Of a stretch of 22,804 nucleotides of DNA, positions 1 to 7,525 are shown piece after piece. The DNA is taken from IMG/VR virus record IMGVR_UViG_3300021077_000157, positions 1-22,804 of that record; one strand, 5' to 3'. Each line of letters begins with the position of its first letter. The stretch's first letter is position 1. The DNA comes from a virus. A program made the translations under genes and the position numbers. The notes below the pieces were generated by a model. That model made no database searches, had not been told where the DNA came from, and saw only the letters and a program-made list of their open reading frames with translations.

Positions 1-1297
1 GGCCATTCTGGCAGCCTCGTCGCTCGTACAGCTCATAGGCCCGTTTCGCAATCTGTGGTGTTAGGTCATCTTCCTGATGCCGGGAATCTGGGCTGAACTC
101 ACCGCTCCTCAGGCGTCCACACGTTCTCGTTATGCTACGCAGCCTTTGCGCGAGCTCCTGGGTCAGCGCACCATCCTTCAGGCGCCATTGCCAGTTACCT
201 TTCGCAATTCCGGGAGAATTCATTCGCGCCTCCGACCCCAGCTCCAGGAGGTCTTGCGCCGGAACGATGGCTGTGTCGGACTGCGATGTCAGCGCCTCTC
301 GGATCATGGCCCAGATAACTTCCCGGTCCGTTGCTCCGAGTTGTTTTTGTAACGCTCCGCGTTGCGCGCCTGGCAACTTTCGATACCAGCCTTTCGTTGT
401 GTCGTTGTCATGGGTCACTTCGACGCCTGCGTCATGTAACACCTTGACCATCTCCTTAAACTCCAGCCTTTGCTCGCCGCGAAGCCCTCCCACGCTGCTG
501 TAAGAAGCCTTGGGCGCAAAGAAGGCCACAGGATCGTAGCCCCAGTAATTCCGAGATGGCTGGGCGGTATGCGGATTGATGCCAGTGACCTGCCTTTCAT
601 TGAACTCTTGCACGGGCATCAGTTCCACGGCGGTCACCCCCAATTCTTGGAGATAGGGGATCTTCTCCATCAACCCCCGGTACGTGCCGGGATGCTTCAC
701 GCCAGAGTTGGTTTGGATGGTAAAGCCACGAACATGTGTTTCATAGATGATGGTTTTTGACCAGGGATGTCGCAGCGGCTGGTCGTCCTCCCATTGAAAG
801 TCCTCGTTAGTGAACAGACACTTCGGCGTGGTTCCAGCATCGTCCACCGAAGAACATGCCAAATCCCGCTCTGGCGCCGACGGATCATATCCAAGGGCCA
901 ACCCAAAATCCCAGTTGGGCACCTGCGAGATCGCGGTCGCAAAAGGGTCCAGTAGTAGCTTGTGGAAGTTGAAACGATGTCCTTCCCGGGGTTGGTACGG
1001 GCCATCCATCCGATAGGCATAGAGTTGACCGGGACAAAGCGATTCAACCCAGACGTGCCACAGGTCACCGGTGCGGTTGCGCACGGGATCGAGATCGATC
1101 ACTCTGGCGGGCGTTGCGTCCGCCGGGAGATTAAACAACTCCAGCCTAACACGGCTGGCGTGACGGCTGAAGATGGCGAAGTTGACTCCCCCCTCGTATT
1201 CATGGGTTCCGATGGGTAACGGAACACCCGCTCGAACGTCAGTGCGCGCGAAGACTTCTGCCACGAAAGTGTGCAGCGGGCGTTCAACCATATTCAT
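1..1297 (-). CDS. Chimeric partial CDS: GlgX-type debranching enzyme start fused to MalQ-type glucanotransferase end
   Basis: Translation is open from ATG 1297 (a second ATG lies at 1291) to the window edge. The first 294 codons read as the N-terminus of a GH13 glycogen debranching enzyme (GlgX/isoamylase): GVNFAIFSRHA near residue 36, RMDGPYQPREGHRFN, YETHVRGFT and NYWGYDPVAFFAPK. It stops matching at GVEV, just where GlgX should continue into its catalytic region I (DVVYNH). From codon 295 the text is THDNDTTKGW and then LGSEARMN and GNWQWRL, the conserved C-terminus of GH77 MalQ. The last 25 or so visible residues (IAKRAYELYERRG) resemble a DUF2934 helix. The start lies 12 nt after the phosphorylase stop, as in a glg operon. 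As written, the product lacks the GH13 catalytic residues and would be an inactive debranching enzyme. Family assignments are from motifs I recognise. Confidence 0.8.
   Translation of the reverse strand, partial: MNMVERPLHTFVAEVFARTDVRAGVPLPIGTHEYEGGVNFAIFSRHASRVRLELFNLPADATPARVIDLDPVRNRTGDLWHVWVESLCPGQLYAYRMDGPYQPREGHRFNFHKLLLDPFATAISQVPNWDFGLALGYDPSAPERDLACSSVDDAGTTPKCLFTNEDFQWEDDQPLRHPWSKTIIYETHVRGFTIQTNSGVKHPGTYRGLMEKIPYLQELGVTAVELMPVQEFNERQVTGINPHTAQPSRNYWGYDPVAFFAPKASYSSVGGLRGEQRLEFKEMVKVLHDAGVEVTHDNDTTKGWYRKLPGAQRGALQKQLGATDREVIWAMIREALTSQSDTAIVPAQDLLELGSEARMNSPGIAKGNWQWRLKDGALTQELAQRLRSITRTCGRLRSGEFSPDSRHQEDDLTPQIAKRAYELYERRGCQNG
405..425 (-). other. In-frame joint between glgX and malQ sequence
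   Basis: GlgX-like sequence ends at GVEV (codon GTG 418-416) and MalQ-like sequence starts at THDND (codon ACC 415-413) without a stop or frame change. Neither family normally has the other's sequence here. The missing parts are most of GlgX and the first two thirds or more of MalQ, as a deletion between neighbouring genes in one operon would give. Assembly or amplification error is equally possible. Confidence 0.7.
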
Positions 1298-1309
1298 GTT
1301 CGTTTTGAA

Positions 1310-4060
1310 TCATCGCTGCCAGAGGATACGCGCGTCCTCCAGTGGGATCGCCACGCCGTTGCAGTGCGGGATCACTCGGGCCGTATAGTCCGACGGCGAG
1401 CGGTCCGCAGAAACAACGGCGCTGTAAACGTAGCTACCCGACGCGTCGGCCAGTTGGCGAACGCGCTTCATCTCCTGCTGCACGGGAGCACTGCCCATGA
1501 CCCCGTCGGCGTAAAGCTCGACCCGTACTCCCTTCGGGTCGAGGTCATTGAGATGGAGCTGGACCTCAAACACGTGTTGTTTGTCTTTGGTCTCCAACTT
1601 CACTTCGCCGAAGCGTAGCGTAGTCCATTTCTGTTCCAGACCGTGCTGCCAATCGACCACTTGCTTGCCGATTGCGCCCTTATTGGCGATGCGCGAATGG
1701 TAGGTGGTAGCAGCCGGGAGGTAGTGTTGTTCGGTGTATTCGCGCACCGTACGGGTGGCGGAGAAGCGCGGGGTCAGCCGCGCCATGCTTTCCCGCATCC
1801 GCGCGACCCAAGCGGTGGGAATGCCCTTATCGTCGCGGGCATAAAACTCAGGGATCACCTCCCGTTCGAGCCGCTCGTATAGCGCCTCGGCTTCCGCCGC
1901 GTCCCAGGCCGGATCATCGCCATGCTCCTGACCATCCCCCAACGCCCATCCCACCTCCGGGGCGTACGCCTCCGCCCACCAGCCGTCCAATTCCGATAAA
2001 TTGATGCCTCCGTTAACCAGCACCTTCATGCCGCTCGTTCCACACGCCTCCCAGGGCCGCCGGGGTGTGTTCAACCAGACATCGACACCCTGCACCAGGT
2101 GCTCTGTCAGGAGCATATCGTAATCACTGAGGAAGATCGCATGAGGACGGGCCTCGGTTTGACGAATGAAGTGTATCCATTCCTGAATCAATGCCTGTCC
2201 CGCCGCGTCTGCGGGATGGGCCTTGCCTGCAAGGATAAGTTGCACCGGTCTCTGCGGGTTGGTTAGCAGCCGAATCAGTCGCTTCGGGTCGTGCAACAGC
2301 AGATTCGGTCGTTTGTAGGTGGCGAAGCGGCGCGCAAAGCCCAGTGTCAAAGCATTGGGATCGAAGAGATGCCTCGCCTCCTCCACCGACTCGGGCGACG
2401 CGCCGGCTGCGGCGTAGTGATGGGCCAGGCGCTGGCGAGCATAGTCAATGAGCGACTTGCTGGCGGCCGTGCGAAATTGCCAGAGCTTGGCGTCAGAGAC
2501 GCGGCGAATGTCCTGCTCCAGGGTTTGCGTCGTCCCCAGCCAGCGGTCCTTGCCACAGGCTTCCGTCCAAAGATCGTCGGCCGCCGCCGAGTCCCAGGTT
2601 GGCACGTGAACTCCGTTAGTCACGTGTCCGATGGGAACTTCGTCCGCCGGCCAGTTTGGGAAGAGAGGCTCGAAGAGATGCCGGCTGACTTTCCCATGCA
2701 AGCGACTCACGCCATTCACCGCCCCGCTCCCCCGGATCGCCAGATAGGCCATGTTGAAACTTTCCGACGAGTCTTTCGGATTCTGGCGGCCCAGGGCCAG
2801 CAAATCGTGGACGGTAATGCCAAGCTTATCCTGCGCATACCGGCCGAGGTATTGCTCGATAAGAGCCGGCGCGAAACGGTCAAAGCCCGCGGCGACGGCC
2901 GTGTGGGTCGTGAAGAGGTTCCCCGCTCGCGTGGCGGCCAGCGCGACTTCAAAGGGCTGCGCGGTCTCTTGCATGAAACTGCGGGCGCGTTCCAACACCG
3001 CGAAGGCGGCATGCCCTTCATTCAGGTGACAGACTTCCGGCCGGAGGCCGAGCGCGGCCAGCAGCCGCCAGCCGCCAATCCCGAGCACCAGCTCTTGCTT
3101 GAGGCGCAACTCCGGCCCGCCCCCGTAGAGCTCGCTGGTGATGCCTCGATGAATGGGAGAGTTCGCAGCGTCATTGCTGTCAAGCAGATAAAGTTTAATT
3201 CTGCCTACCTGAACCTGCCATACACGAAGCCAAACTGAATATCCCAAGGTTGTGAGATCTGTATCGGATAAAAGGCCGGGCAAGCGTGGTGAATACCACA
3301 TTCTAATCTGTTGGTTGCCGGCTGGTGTAGGGATAATATTAATATTATTACCCATAAGCCGATAACGCATATTATAGACGCCGTAGATAGTCGATGTGGA
3401 GTTGGGATAGACATATTTGTTTCTCTCAATGAAATCAAATTTCAAAAGAGTTACCCAAGCGTTATTGCTTGTATTTATACCCAAATCCATCCCGGCTAGC
3501 TTATAGAACGCCTGAGAAGGTGCACCAGTGCTATTAGGATAAGTACCACCGAGATAGTTGTCATAGCCATTTGGCACCGGATAGTTTTGCGTCGTTCCGT
3601 TAGTATTGATAAAGACATACTGCTGAGCAAAATAGTCTTCATATGCTGTAATCAGAATATCGTAAAGCTCATACATGGATAAGCGGATCATCGAATTCCA
3701 TTCAGTTGTCAAAACAAACTGGGAATTGACGCGGTCGGCTGTCTGTTGGGCTCTAAGTCTTAGTTCAAATAGGGACATCTCAGATGGCGGGGCCGCTACC
3801 ATCTGAGTTACCGACGAATAAACAGATGTCCCGTCGGAATTTGTTCCCGCTACCTGGTAGTAGTACATAATACCCACACCAGGCAGCGAATCTATATAGC
3901 TGGAAACAAGTCCCAAAGTAGCGACAGTGTTGAAATTCACACCATCCGTCGATCTTTGAACCAAGTATCCAGTAGCATTTAAAGCCCCGTTCCACGTCAG
4001 CAAAATATTACCGTCGCTTTGCTCAGAGCTTAAATTCTGCGGCTGATATGGAACGGCCAT
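1310..4060 (-). CDS. Phage virion protein N-terminus fused in frame to alpha-glucan phosphorylase C-terminus
   Basis: This 916-residue open frame has two unrelated halves. Residues 1-275 look phage-like: a fibronectin type III-like domain (about 5-90, with LTWNGALNATGYLVQRS), then an alpha/beta region ending in MWYSPRLPGLLSDTDLTTLGYS, a pattern I associate with head-tail or tail adaptor proteins. The start ATG follows AGGGGG by 6 nt and lies 10 nt from the upstream structural gene. Residues 276-916 are a GT35 alpha-glucan phosphorylase of the DUF3417-bearing kind: GITSELYGGGPE, CHLNEGHAAFAVLE, FARRFATYKRPNL, and EACGTSGMK with the probable PLP-binding lysine K679, ending at a native-looking PLEDARILWQR. 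About 200 N-terminal phosphorylase residues are absent. GC content and codon use change near residue 290. Phosphorylases release glucose-1-phosphate from glycogen; this hybrid probably does not exist as one protein. Confidence 0.8.
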   Translation of the reverse strand: MAVPYQPQNLSSEQSDGNILLTWNGALNATGYLVQRSTDGVNFNTVATLGLVSSYIDSLPGVGIMYYYQVAGTNSDGTSVYSSVTQMVAAPPSEMSLFELRLRAQQTADRVNSQFVLTTEWNSMIRLSMYELYDILITAYEDYFAQQYVFINTNGTTQNYPVPNGYDNYLGGTYPNSTGAPSQAFYKLAGMDLGINTSNNAWVTLLKFDFIERNKYVYPNSTSTIYGVYNMRYRLMGNNINIIPTPAGNQQIRMWYSPRLPGLLSDTDLTTLGYSVWLRVWQVQVGRIKLYLLDSNDAANSPIHRGITSELYGGGPELRLKQELVLGIGGWRLLAALGLRPEVCHLNEGHAAFAVLERARSFMQETAQPFEVALAATRAGNLFTTHTAVAAGFDRFAPALIEQYLGRYAQDKLGITVHDLLALGRQNPKDSSESFNMAYLAIRGSGAVNGVSRLHGKVSRHLFEPLFPNWPADEVPIGHVTNGVHVPTWDSAAADDLWTEACGKDRWLGTTQTLEQDIRRVSDAKLWQFRTAASKSLIDYARQRLAHHYAAAGASPESVEEARHLFDPNALTLGFARRFATYKRPNLLLHDPKRLIRLLTNPQRPVQLILAGKAHPADAAGQALIQEWIHFIRQTEARPHAIFLSDYDMLLTEHLVQGVDVWLNTPRRPWEACGTSGMKVLVNGGINLSELDGWWAEAYAPEVGWALGDGQEHGDDPAWDAAEAEALYERLEREVIPEFYARDDKGIPTAWVARMRESMARLTPRFSATRTVREYTEQHYLPAATTYHSRIANKGAIGKQVVDWQHGLEQKWTTLRFGEVKLETKDKQHVFEVQLHLNDLDPKGVRVELYADGVMGSAPVQQEMKRVRQLADASGSYVYSAVVSADRSPSDYTARVIPHCNGVAIPLEDARILWQR
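3228..3245 (-). other. Joint between phage and bacterial DNA
   Basis: The phage-like text ends around LTTLGYS (residue 275, near 3236) and phosphorylase text starts at VWLRVWQVQVGRIKLYLLD. Left of it the DNA is GC-rich and has long open antisense frames, typical of high-GC coding DNA; right of it the DNA is AT-rich. The position is set by protein similarity and could be off by about ten codons. No transposase, att site or long repeat is visible at the joint. Confidence 0.75.
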
Positions 4061-4070
4061 CTATTACCCC

Positions 4071-4961
4071 CTAGATGCCGTCGATTGTTACACTTGATCC
4101 GTCAAAGCTGAATTTCATATTGATAACTGTACCTGTTGCTGGAGCCGCAACACCTAAAGCCAAGGTACCAGCTGGTGTGCCAGCACTTACTGCTACAATC
4201 CCGCCATTTGCACCACTACCTGTAACAGTTATATCACTGCCTGTATTGGCGCCTAAAAGGTTAGCACCGGCATTTACCCTTGTCGTGGCTCCGTCCGCTA
4301 CAGCAGCATTCTTTAGAAGTAAGTTATGAGTATGAGTTCCCAATGCTGAGCCGGTAAATGTTGGAACTAGGAACTGGAGACTCAACCAAGCACCGCCATT
4401 GGATGCGATATTGCTTGTGCCAAGCATCGTGCTAGGTGTTCCAATTACTTCCACTCCATAGATACCTGATGTGCTTGGGAGCATTACGCGAGATGTTAGA
4501 GTATTGCTACCAGCGCCCACTGTTAAAGCTACAAAAGAAACACCAACGGCTGGAGTGATGCCATCCGGCACACCGATTGCGGTCCATACTGCTGCCGACG
4601 CATTGCCAAGAGTAGTAATCACATAAACCTGACCGACGGTTAATGCGCTATTGTCGATACTCGTTGAAGTAGTATTAGGCGCTTGAAATTGCGCTATACC
4701 GTTCAAATAATAGTTAAAATTGTTTTTAAATTGCACTATCGCATAACCAGCTAATGGATTTGGGTTGGTATATCCATCATTGGCGGTAGGGGTGGTTGAT
4801 GTATGCATGAAAACGTTGCGCACATAGCCATTGCTCTTTACCGATGTAACACCCAAGCCATTTGTTGGGGTAACCGTGAATTGCAAATTCACATCTCTTG
4901 GACCTGCTACGTTTGTATAATAGGATTTACCGTTTAGGCCGAAGCCGCGAGCTACAGACAT
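4071..4961 (-). CDS. Phage structural protein, probably capsid decoration or minor tail protein
   Basis: This 296-residue protein is rich in Gly, Ala, Thr, Ser, Asn and Val with few charges, as expected for beta-rich virion surface proteins. Residues 104-150 (LTVGQVYVITTLGNASAAVW to VGVSFVAL) form a domain I have seen repeated in phage structural proteins. Residues 180-296 are a second beta-rich part containing GTHTHNLLLKNAAV. No catalytic motif or signal peptide is seen. SD GGAG (4972-4969) precedes ATG 4961 by 7 nt. The gene follows the capsid gene and a small zinc-finger gene and precedes the fused virion gene. Its leader holds a likely promoter, a palindrome and a pseudoknot (separate entries), so it may be expressed apart from the capsid gene. 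The exact role is unknown. Confidence 0.75.
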   Translation of the reverse strand: MSVARGFGLNGKSYYTNVAGPRDVNLQFTVTPTNGLGVTSVKSNGYVRNVFMHTSTTPTANDGYTNPNPLAGYAIVQFKNNFNYYLNGIAQFQAPNTTSTSIDNSALTVGQVYVITTLGNASAAVWTAIGVPDGITPAVGVSFVALTVGAGSNTLTSRVMLPSTSGIYGVEVIGTPSTMLGTSNIASNGGAWLSLQFLVPTFTGSALGTHTHNLLLKNAAVADGATTRVNAGANLLGANTGSDITVTGSGANGGIVAVSAGTPAGTLALGVAAPATGTVINMKFSFDGSSVTIDGI

Positions 4962-4979
4962 TGGCTATCTCCAAAGATG

Positions 4980-5021
4980 ATAGGGGATTTCTCTCCGCGT
5001 AGCCCCTATTCACTTACGCGG
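4980..5021 (-). promoter_or_regulatory. Predicted H-type RNA pseudoknot in mRNA leader
   Basis: In the minus-strand transcript, CCGCGTA (5021-5015) pairs with TACGCGG (5001-4995), and ATAGGGG (5009-5003), which lies in that loop, pairs with CCCCTAT (4986-4980). Both stems are 7 bp and perfect. Connecting loops are 5, 1 and 8 nt, sizes that suit an H-type pseudoknot. It ends 7 nt before SD GGAG (4972-4969) of the 296-codon structural gene. I infer translational control; binding partner unknown. Confidence 0.6.
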
Positions 5022-5029
5022 CAGTATGA

Positions 5030-5043
5030 CAAAGACGTCTTTG
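5030..5043. promoter_or_regulatory. 14-bp perfect palindrome, possible operator
   Basis: CAAAGACGTCTTTG is perfectly self-complementary and falls about 5-18 nt downstream of the start expected from the -10 at 5060-5055. A dimeric repressor site is the obvious guess. As RNA it would lack a loop, so a DNA role is more likely. Confidence 0.4.
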
Positions 5044-5054
5044 CCTTCGCCTAT

Positions 5055-5063
5055 ATTATAGCA
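5055..5063 (-). promoter_or_regulatory. Extended -10 promoter, TGCTATAAT
   Basis: This is an exact match to the extended -10 consensus TG-N-TATAAT on the minus strand, in the gap between the zinc-finger gene (ends 5098) and the 296-codon structural gene (starts 4961). No good -35 lies 16-18 nt upstream, which extended -10 promoters do not need. Expected transcript start is near 5048, giving a leader of about 87 nt. Confidence 0.5.
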
Positions 5064-5097
5064 GACGAATATTGATTTAGATAGACGATTGCTTTTT

Positions 5098-5256
5098 TTA
5101 GGAATTCTGGATTTTGTTTTTGGCCCGATAATCGGCCGTGTCGCTTTTACAACAAGCTTTACACCGACATCGAATGCCAATGGATCGTCTATTGTCTTTG
5201 AAATACTGAGAATGCGGTTTTTCAATTTTACATTTTGAACAAATTTTAGTTTGCAT
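5098..5256 (-). CDS. Small CxxC zinc-finger phage protein
   Basis: A 52-residue protein starting at ATG 5256, 4 nt after a full AGGAGG (5266-5261). It begins MQTKICSKCKIEKPHSQYF and contains IRCRCKACCK, giving two cysteine pairs (C6/C9 and C32/C35, with C30 and C36 nearby). This matches the short zinc-binding unit common in phage genomes and at the N-terminus of some HNH endonucleases, but no HNH motif follows. It sits between the capsid gene and the next structural gene, an unusual place for such a protein. Residues after 45 (KIQNS) are plain. A longer frame on the same strand (5010-5225) is the wrong frame: it lacks this ribosome site and the cysteine motif. Nucleic-acid binding is the family expectation; the target is unknown. 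Confidence 0.7.
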   Translation of the reverse strand: MQTKICSKCKIEKPHSQYFKDNRRSIGIRCRCKACCKSDTADYRAKNKIQNS

Positions 5257-5302
5257 ACATCCTCCTATTTGGTGTTTATAACCTAATAAGCGATGTATGC
5301 AA
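5251..5302 (-). promoter_or_regulatory. 11-bp inverted repeat burying a start codon
   Basis: TTGCATACATC (5302-5292) and GATGTATGCAA (5261-5251) are perfect reverse complements separated by 30 nt. In the transcript the downstream arm contains the ATG (5256-5254) of the zinc-finger gene, and AGGAGG lies at the edge of the loop. The hairpin starts 14 nt after the capsid stop and has no U-run, so it is not a standard terminator. I infer it damps translation or marks an RNA-processing site between the genes. Confidence 0.5.
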
Positions 5303-5315
5303 TCTAAATAAAAAT

Positions 5316-6623
5316 CTACGCAGATAGTGCTACTTGCATATTGTAACCTGGAGCTGAGCAGATTAGGTTGCCATAATATGCGATACGAATTTCAAGTGCA
5401 TCCGCATTACCTACACGCAAACCTTCCAAGCCTTCCATCCCATATGTCAGGATGTGCGGTGCTTTCCCAAGGGTACGTAGTTTCCACGTATCCATCGTTA
5501 GACACCACGCTGTTTGAGCCTGGCAGCTTCTATCCGCTAAAACCGGGATTTTCCCATAAGCCGAATGAAAGTGAATAGCTTCGAAAGCTACTTCGACTTC
5601 ATCGTGCTCAAGTTGTACATATTGAACCTTAGCACCGAGTTCGTTGATCAGCGTCGAGTAGCTGACAAAGTCGATGATGATAAGGTCAAAGGCCGCGCCT
5701 TCACGGTTTCCAAAAGCCAAAGCATTGGTAAGACCTTCAGAGATTGACTGAAGTGATGCATTGTAGCGCAAACCGCCCAAACGGGTAGGATCTGCAGAAC
5801 GGTTTACACCCCAGAAGTTATCATTACTCGGAGGATCAGATGCCGGGACCCAAGCCGCGAAGCCTGAAAGACCGAGCATACCAGCGATGGTAGAAGATCC
5901 GCCGATACCGATATCACCAAGTACCTGTAGATAGCTAGCAGCAACCCAAGACGATTGGGGAGCACCTTGAACAACTGTACCGCTGATCGCGCCAGTACCA
6001 CGGTTTACAGCTGTAACCTGGATAGCATCAATGGTACCCGGGGTGTTCTGTAGAGCAGCGCCGCCATCAGTAGCCGATGCCTGAAGAGTCATCCCTACTT
6101 CGAATTGAACAACTGTCTGAGGATTGTTCAACGTAAAGCTAAGAGTAGGAGCCGAATAGCTTACGCCAGCAGCGCTAATAGAGCCCCTAGAGGCTGTACC
6201 GCCGTAAAATAGCTCAAATGCCATGTTGTTAGAGATGTTGCGGAAGCCGTTATCGAGAGTACGAGAGGCTTCATCAACGAATGCACCGGCATTGCTCTTG
6301 GTTTGTTCCATCAATAGGTTAGTGATGGTGACCAATTGGTAATCTTGAACGGCATAGACGAAGTAAGAAACCACGTCAGATGCTGTTTGCTGATTTTGAG
6401 CGTTAGCAAATGTATGAGCACGGCCCTGTGGATTCCCGTGTTCTAAAGGAACGGGGATATACTTACCGGCAAAGCCATCTGGAGACTCATTTTTTGGAAC
6501 TAAAGCAAGCGCTGGATTTTTGGCATAGACAATATTTTTCATATAGTCTTTGTCATCAGCATACAATTCTTTAAGAGCCGCGAGCTGGTTAGAGCTATTG
6601 GCATAAATCGGAGAAATGGCCAT
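5316..6623 (-). CDS. Major capsid protein
   Basis: A 435-residue protein placed directly after portal and scaffold genes, the usual position of an HK97-fold major capsid protein. It opens with an N-arm of about 40 residues and then a helical stretch (VVSYFVYAVQDYQLVTITNLLMEQTKSNAGAFVDE) like the capsid spine helix. A beta-rich, Gly/Ala/Thr-rich insertion covers about 150-250. The C-terminal part includes FDLIIIDFVSYSTLINELG and ILTYGMEGLEGLRVGNADALEIRIAYYGNLICSAPG, which I read as the A-domain and final strand. SD AAGG lies about 9 nt before ATG 6623, itself 6 nt after the scaffold stop. Assignment rests on position, size and composition, not on a sequence search. Confidence 0.82.
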   Translation of the reverse strand: MAISPIYANSSNQLAALKELYADDKDYMKNIVYAKNPALALVPKNESPDGFAGKYIPVPLEHGNPQGRAHTFANAQNQQTASDVVSYFVYAVQDYQLVTITNLLMEQTKSNAGAFVDEASRTLDNGFRNISNNMAFELFYGGTASRGSISAAGVSYSAPTLSFTLNNPQTVVQFEVGMTLQASATDGGAALQNTPGTIDAIQVTAVNRGTGAISGTVVQGAPQSSWVAASYLQVLGDIGIGGSSTIAGMLGLSGFAAWVPASDPPSNDNFWGVNRSADPTRLGGLRYNASLQSISEGLTNALAFGNREGAAFDLIIIDFVSYSTLINELGAKVQYVQLEHDEVEVAFEAIHFHSAYGKIPVLADRSCQAQTAWCLTMDTWKLRTLGKAPHILTYGMEGLEGLRVGNADALEIRIAYYGNLICSAPGYNMQVALSA

Positions 6624-6629
6624 TTTATG

Positions 6630-7514
6630 TTACCTTTTTAAGGTCCCATGGAAGGCAGCTAAAGCCCTTTGCTTGGCTGACATCGGCATGGAAGCAGTAT
6701 CTCTATTTGTTAAAGTACGCATTCCCTGATGTCGCTGCATCTGCGGAGCTTGTGGAATAAATTGGCTCCGCACTTTATTGTAACCAGTTATCTTCTGGAT
6801 ATCGGCGAAGAGTTCATCTTCGACCAGCTTAAGCGCCTCTTTTACATCTAGGACTTCTCCTGATGCTCGATAGGTCTTCTCTATAAGCTGCATCACTTCG
6901 GGTATTTTACCCATGCCTCTTACTAATTCAAAATCTTCGCCTTGGGCAGCTAGCTGTTCAGCTTCTCTTTTCATTTCTGATAAGACTTGCCGTTCTGCCT
7001 GAGCATCTCTATCCGAAAGCTTTTGATCTACACCCTGTTCGAGAGCATTAATCTTAGCCTTAAGATCATTAATCTCAGAGTTGCCCTGATTCGCGAGAAT
7101 CTCATTAGTAAGTTGCTCATAAGTGACACCGTTTTCCAATAACACCTTCAGCGGCTCAGACGTCAATCGGGCTAACGGTATCGCACCCCCATCTGCAGAT
7201 TGGGTGGATAAAGCCTTCTCTCTTTCTAATAGCTCCCTCTCTTTAACCTGGAGGGCCCGCCTTTGCTTAGCAATAGCGGCAAACTGAGGACTAATCGGTG
7301 CGGTTTCTTCCGACGGATTAGCTTGGTTATTCTCTGATTCTATATTCGCAGATCTTTGAATTCCCGGCAATTCCTGGACCTGCGCTTGTGTCTGCTCCAT
7401 ATAGCTAGGATTGGCATTAGTGTTCATCCTAAAGCTTCTGAGTGGCTGAGCAGGCATTTCCCCTACTGGGGAGGGCGCCATATTGGCGCCTGATGGCATC
7501 GGGCTTATCTTCAT
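6630..7514 (-). CDS. Scaffolding protein
   Basis: A 294-residue, Gln/Glu/Lys-rich protein between portal and capsid genes, as expected of the internal scaffold that guides procapsid assembly and is then lost. The first 80 residues are disordered-looking (Pro, Asn, Gln, Met). Residues about 85-200 form charged helices likely to coil (AIAKQRRALQVKERELLEREKAL, then INALEQGVDQKLSDRDAQAERQ). A more compact helical stretch follows (EVMQLIEKTYRASGEVLDVKEALKLVEDELFADI), and the end is basic (SAKQRALAAFHGTLKR), a common capsid-binding feature of scaffolds. SD AGGAT precedes ATG 7514. No protease motif is seen, so a fused maturation protease is unlikely. Confidence 0.78.
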   Translation of the reverse strand: MKISPMPSGANMAPSPVGEMPAQPLRSFRMNTNANPSYMEQTQAQVQELPGIQRSANIESENNQANPSEETAPISPQFAAIAKQRRALQVKERELLEREKALSTQSADGGAIPLARLTSEPLKVLLENGVTYEQLTNEILANQGNSEINDLKAKINALEQGVDQKLSDRDAQAERQVLSEMKREAEQLAAQGEDFELVRGMGKIPEVMQLIEKTYRASGEVLDVKEALKLVEDELFADIQKITGYNKVRSQFIPQAPQMQRHQGMRTLTNRDTASMPMSAKQRALAAFHGTLKR

Positions 7515-7525
7515 AAATATCCTAG

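Noticed and set aside
1-3235. Phage-borne glycogen operon as auxiliary metabolic genes
   Set aside because: All enzymes are truncated, base composition is foreign and both joints cut catalytic domains, so a working pathway is unlikely. Chimerism is preferred until reads are checked.
2291-3238. 315-codon open frame on the plus strand
   Set aside because: It lies opposite the phosphorylase in GC-rich DNA, where antisense frames stay open by codon bias. Its text is Arg/Pro/Gln-rich with no known motif, whereas the minus frame has full phosphorylase motifs.
5010-5225. 71-codon frame on the minus strand
   Set aside because: Overlaps the zinc-finger gene in another frame, has no ribosome site and also covers the promoter, palindrome and part of the pseudoknot.
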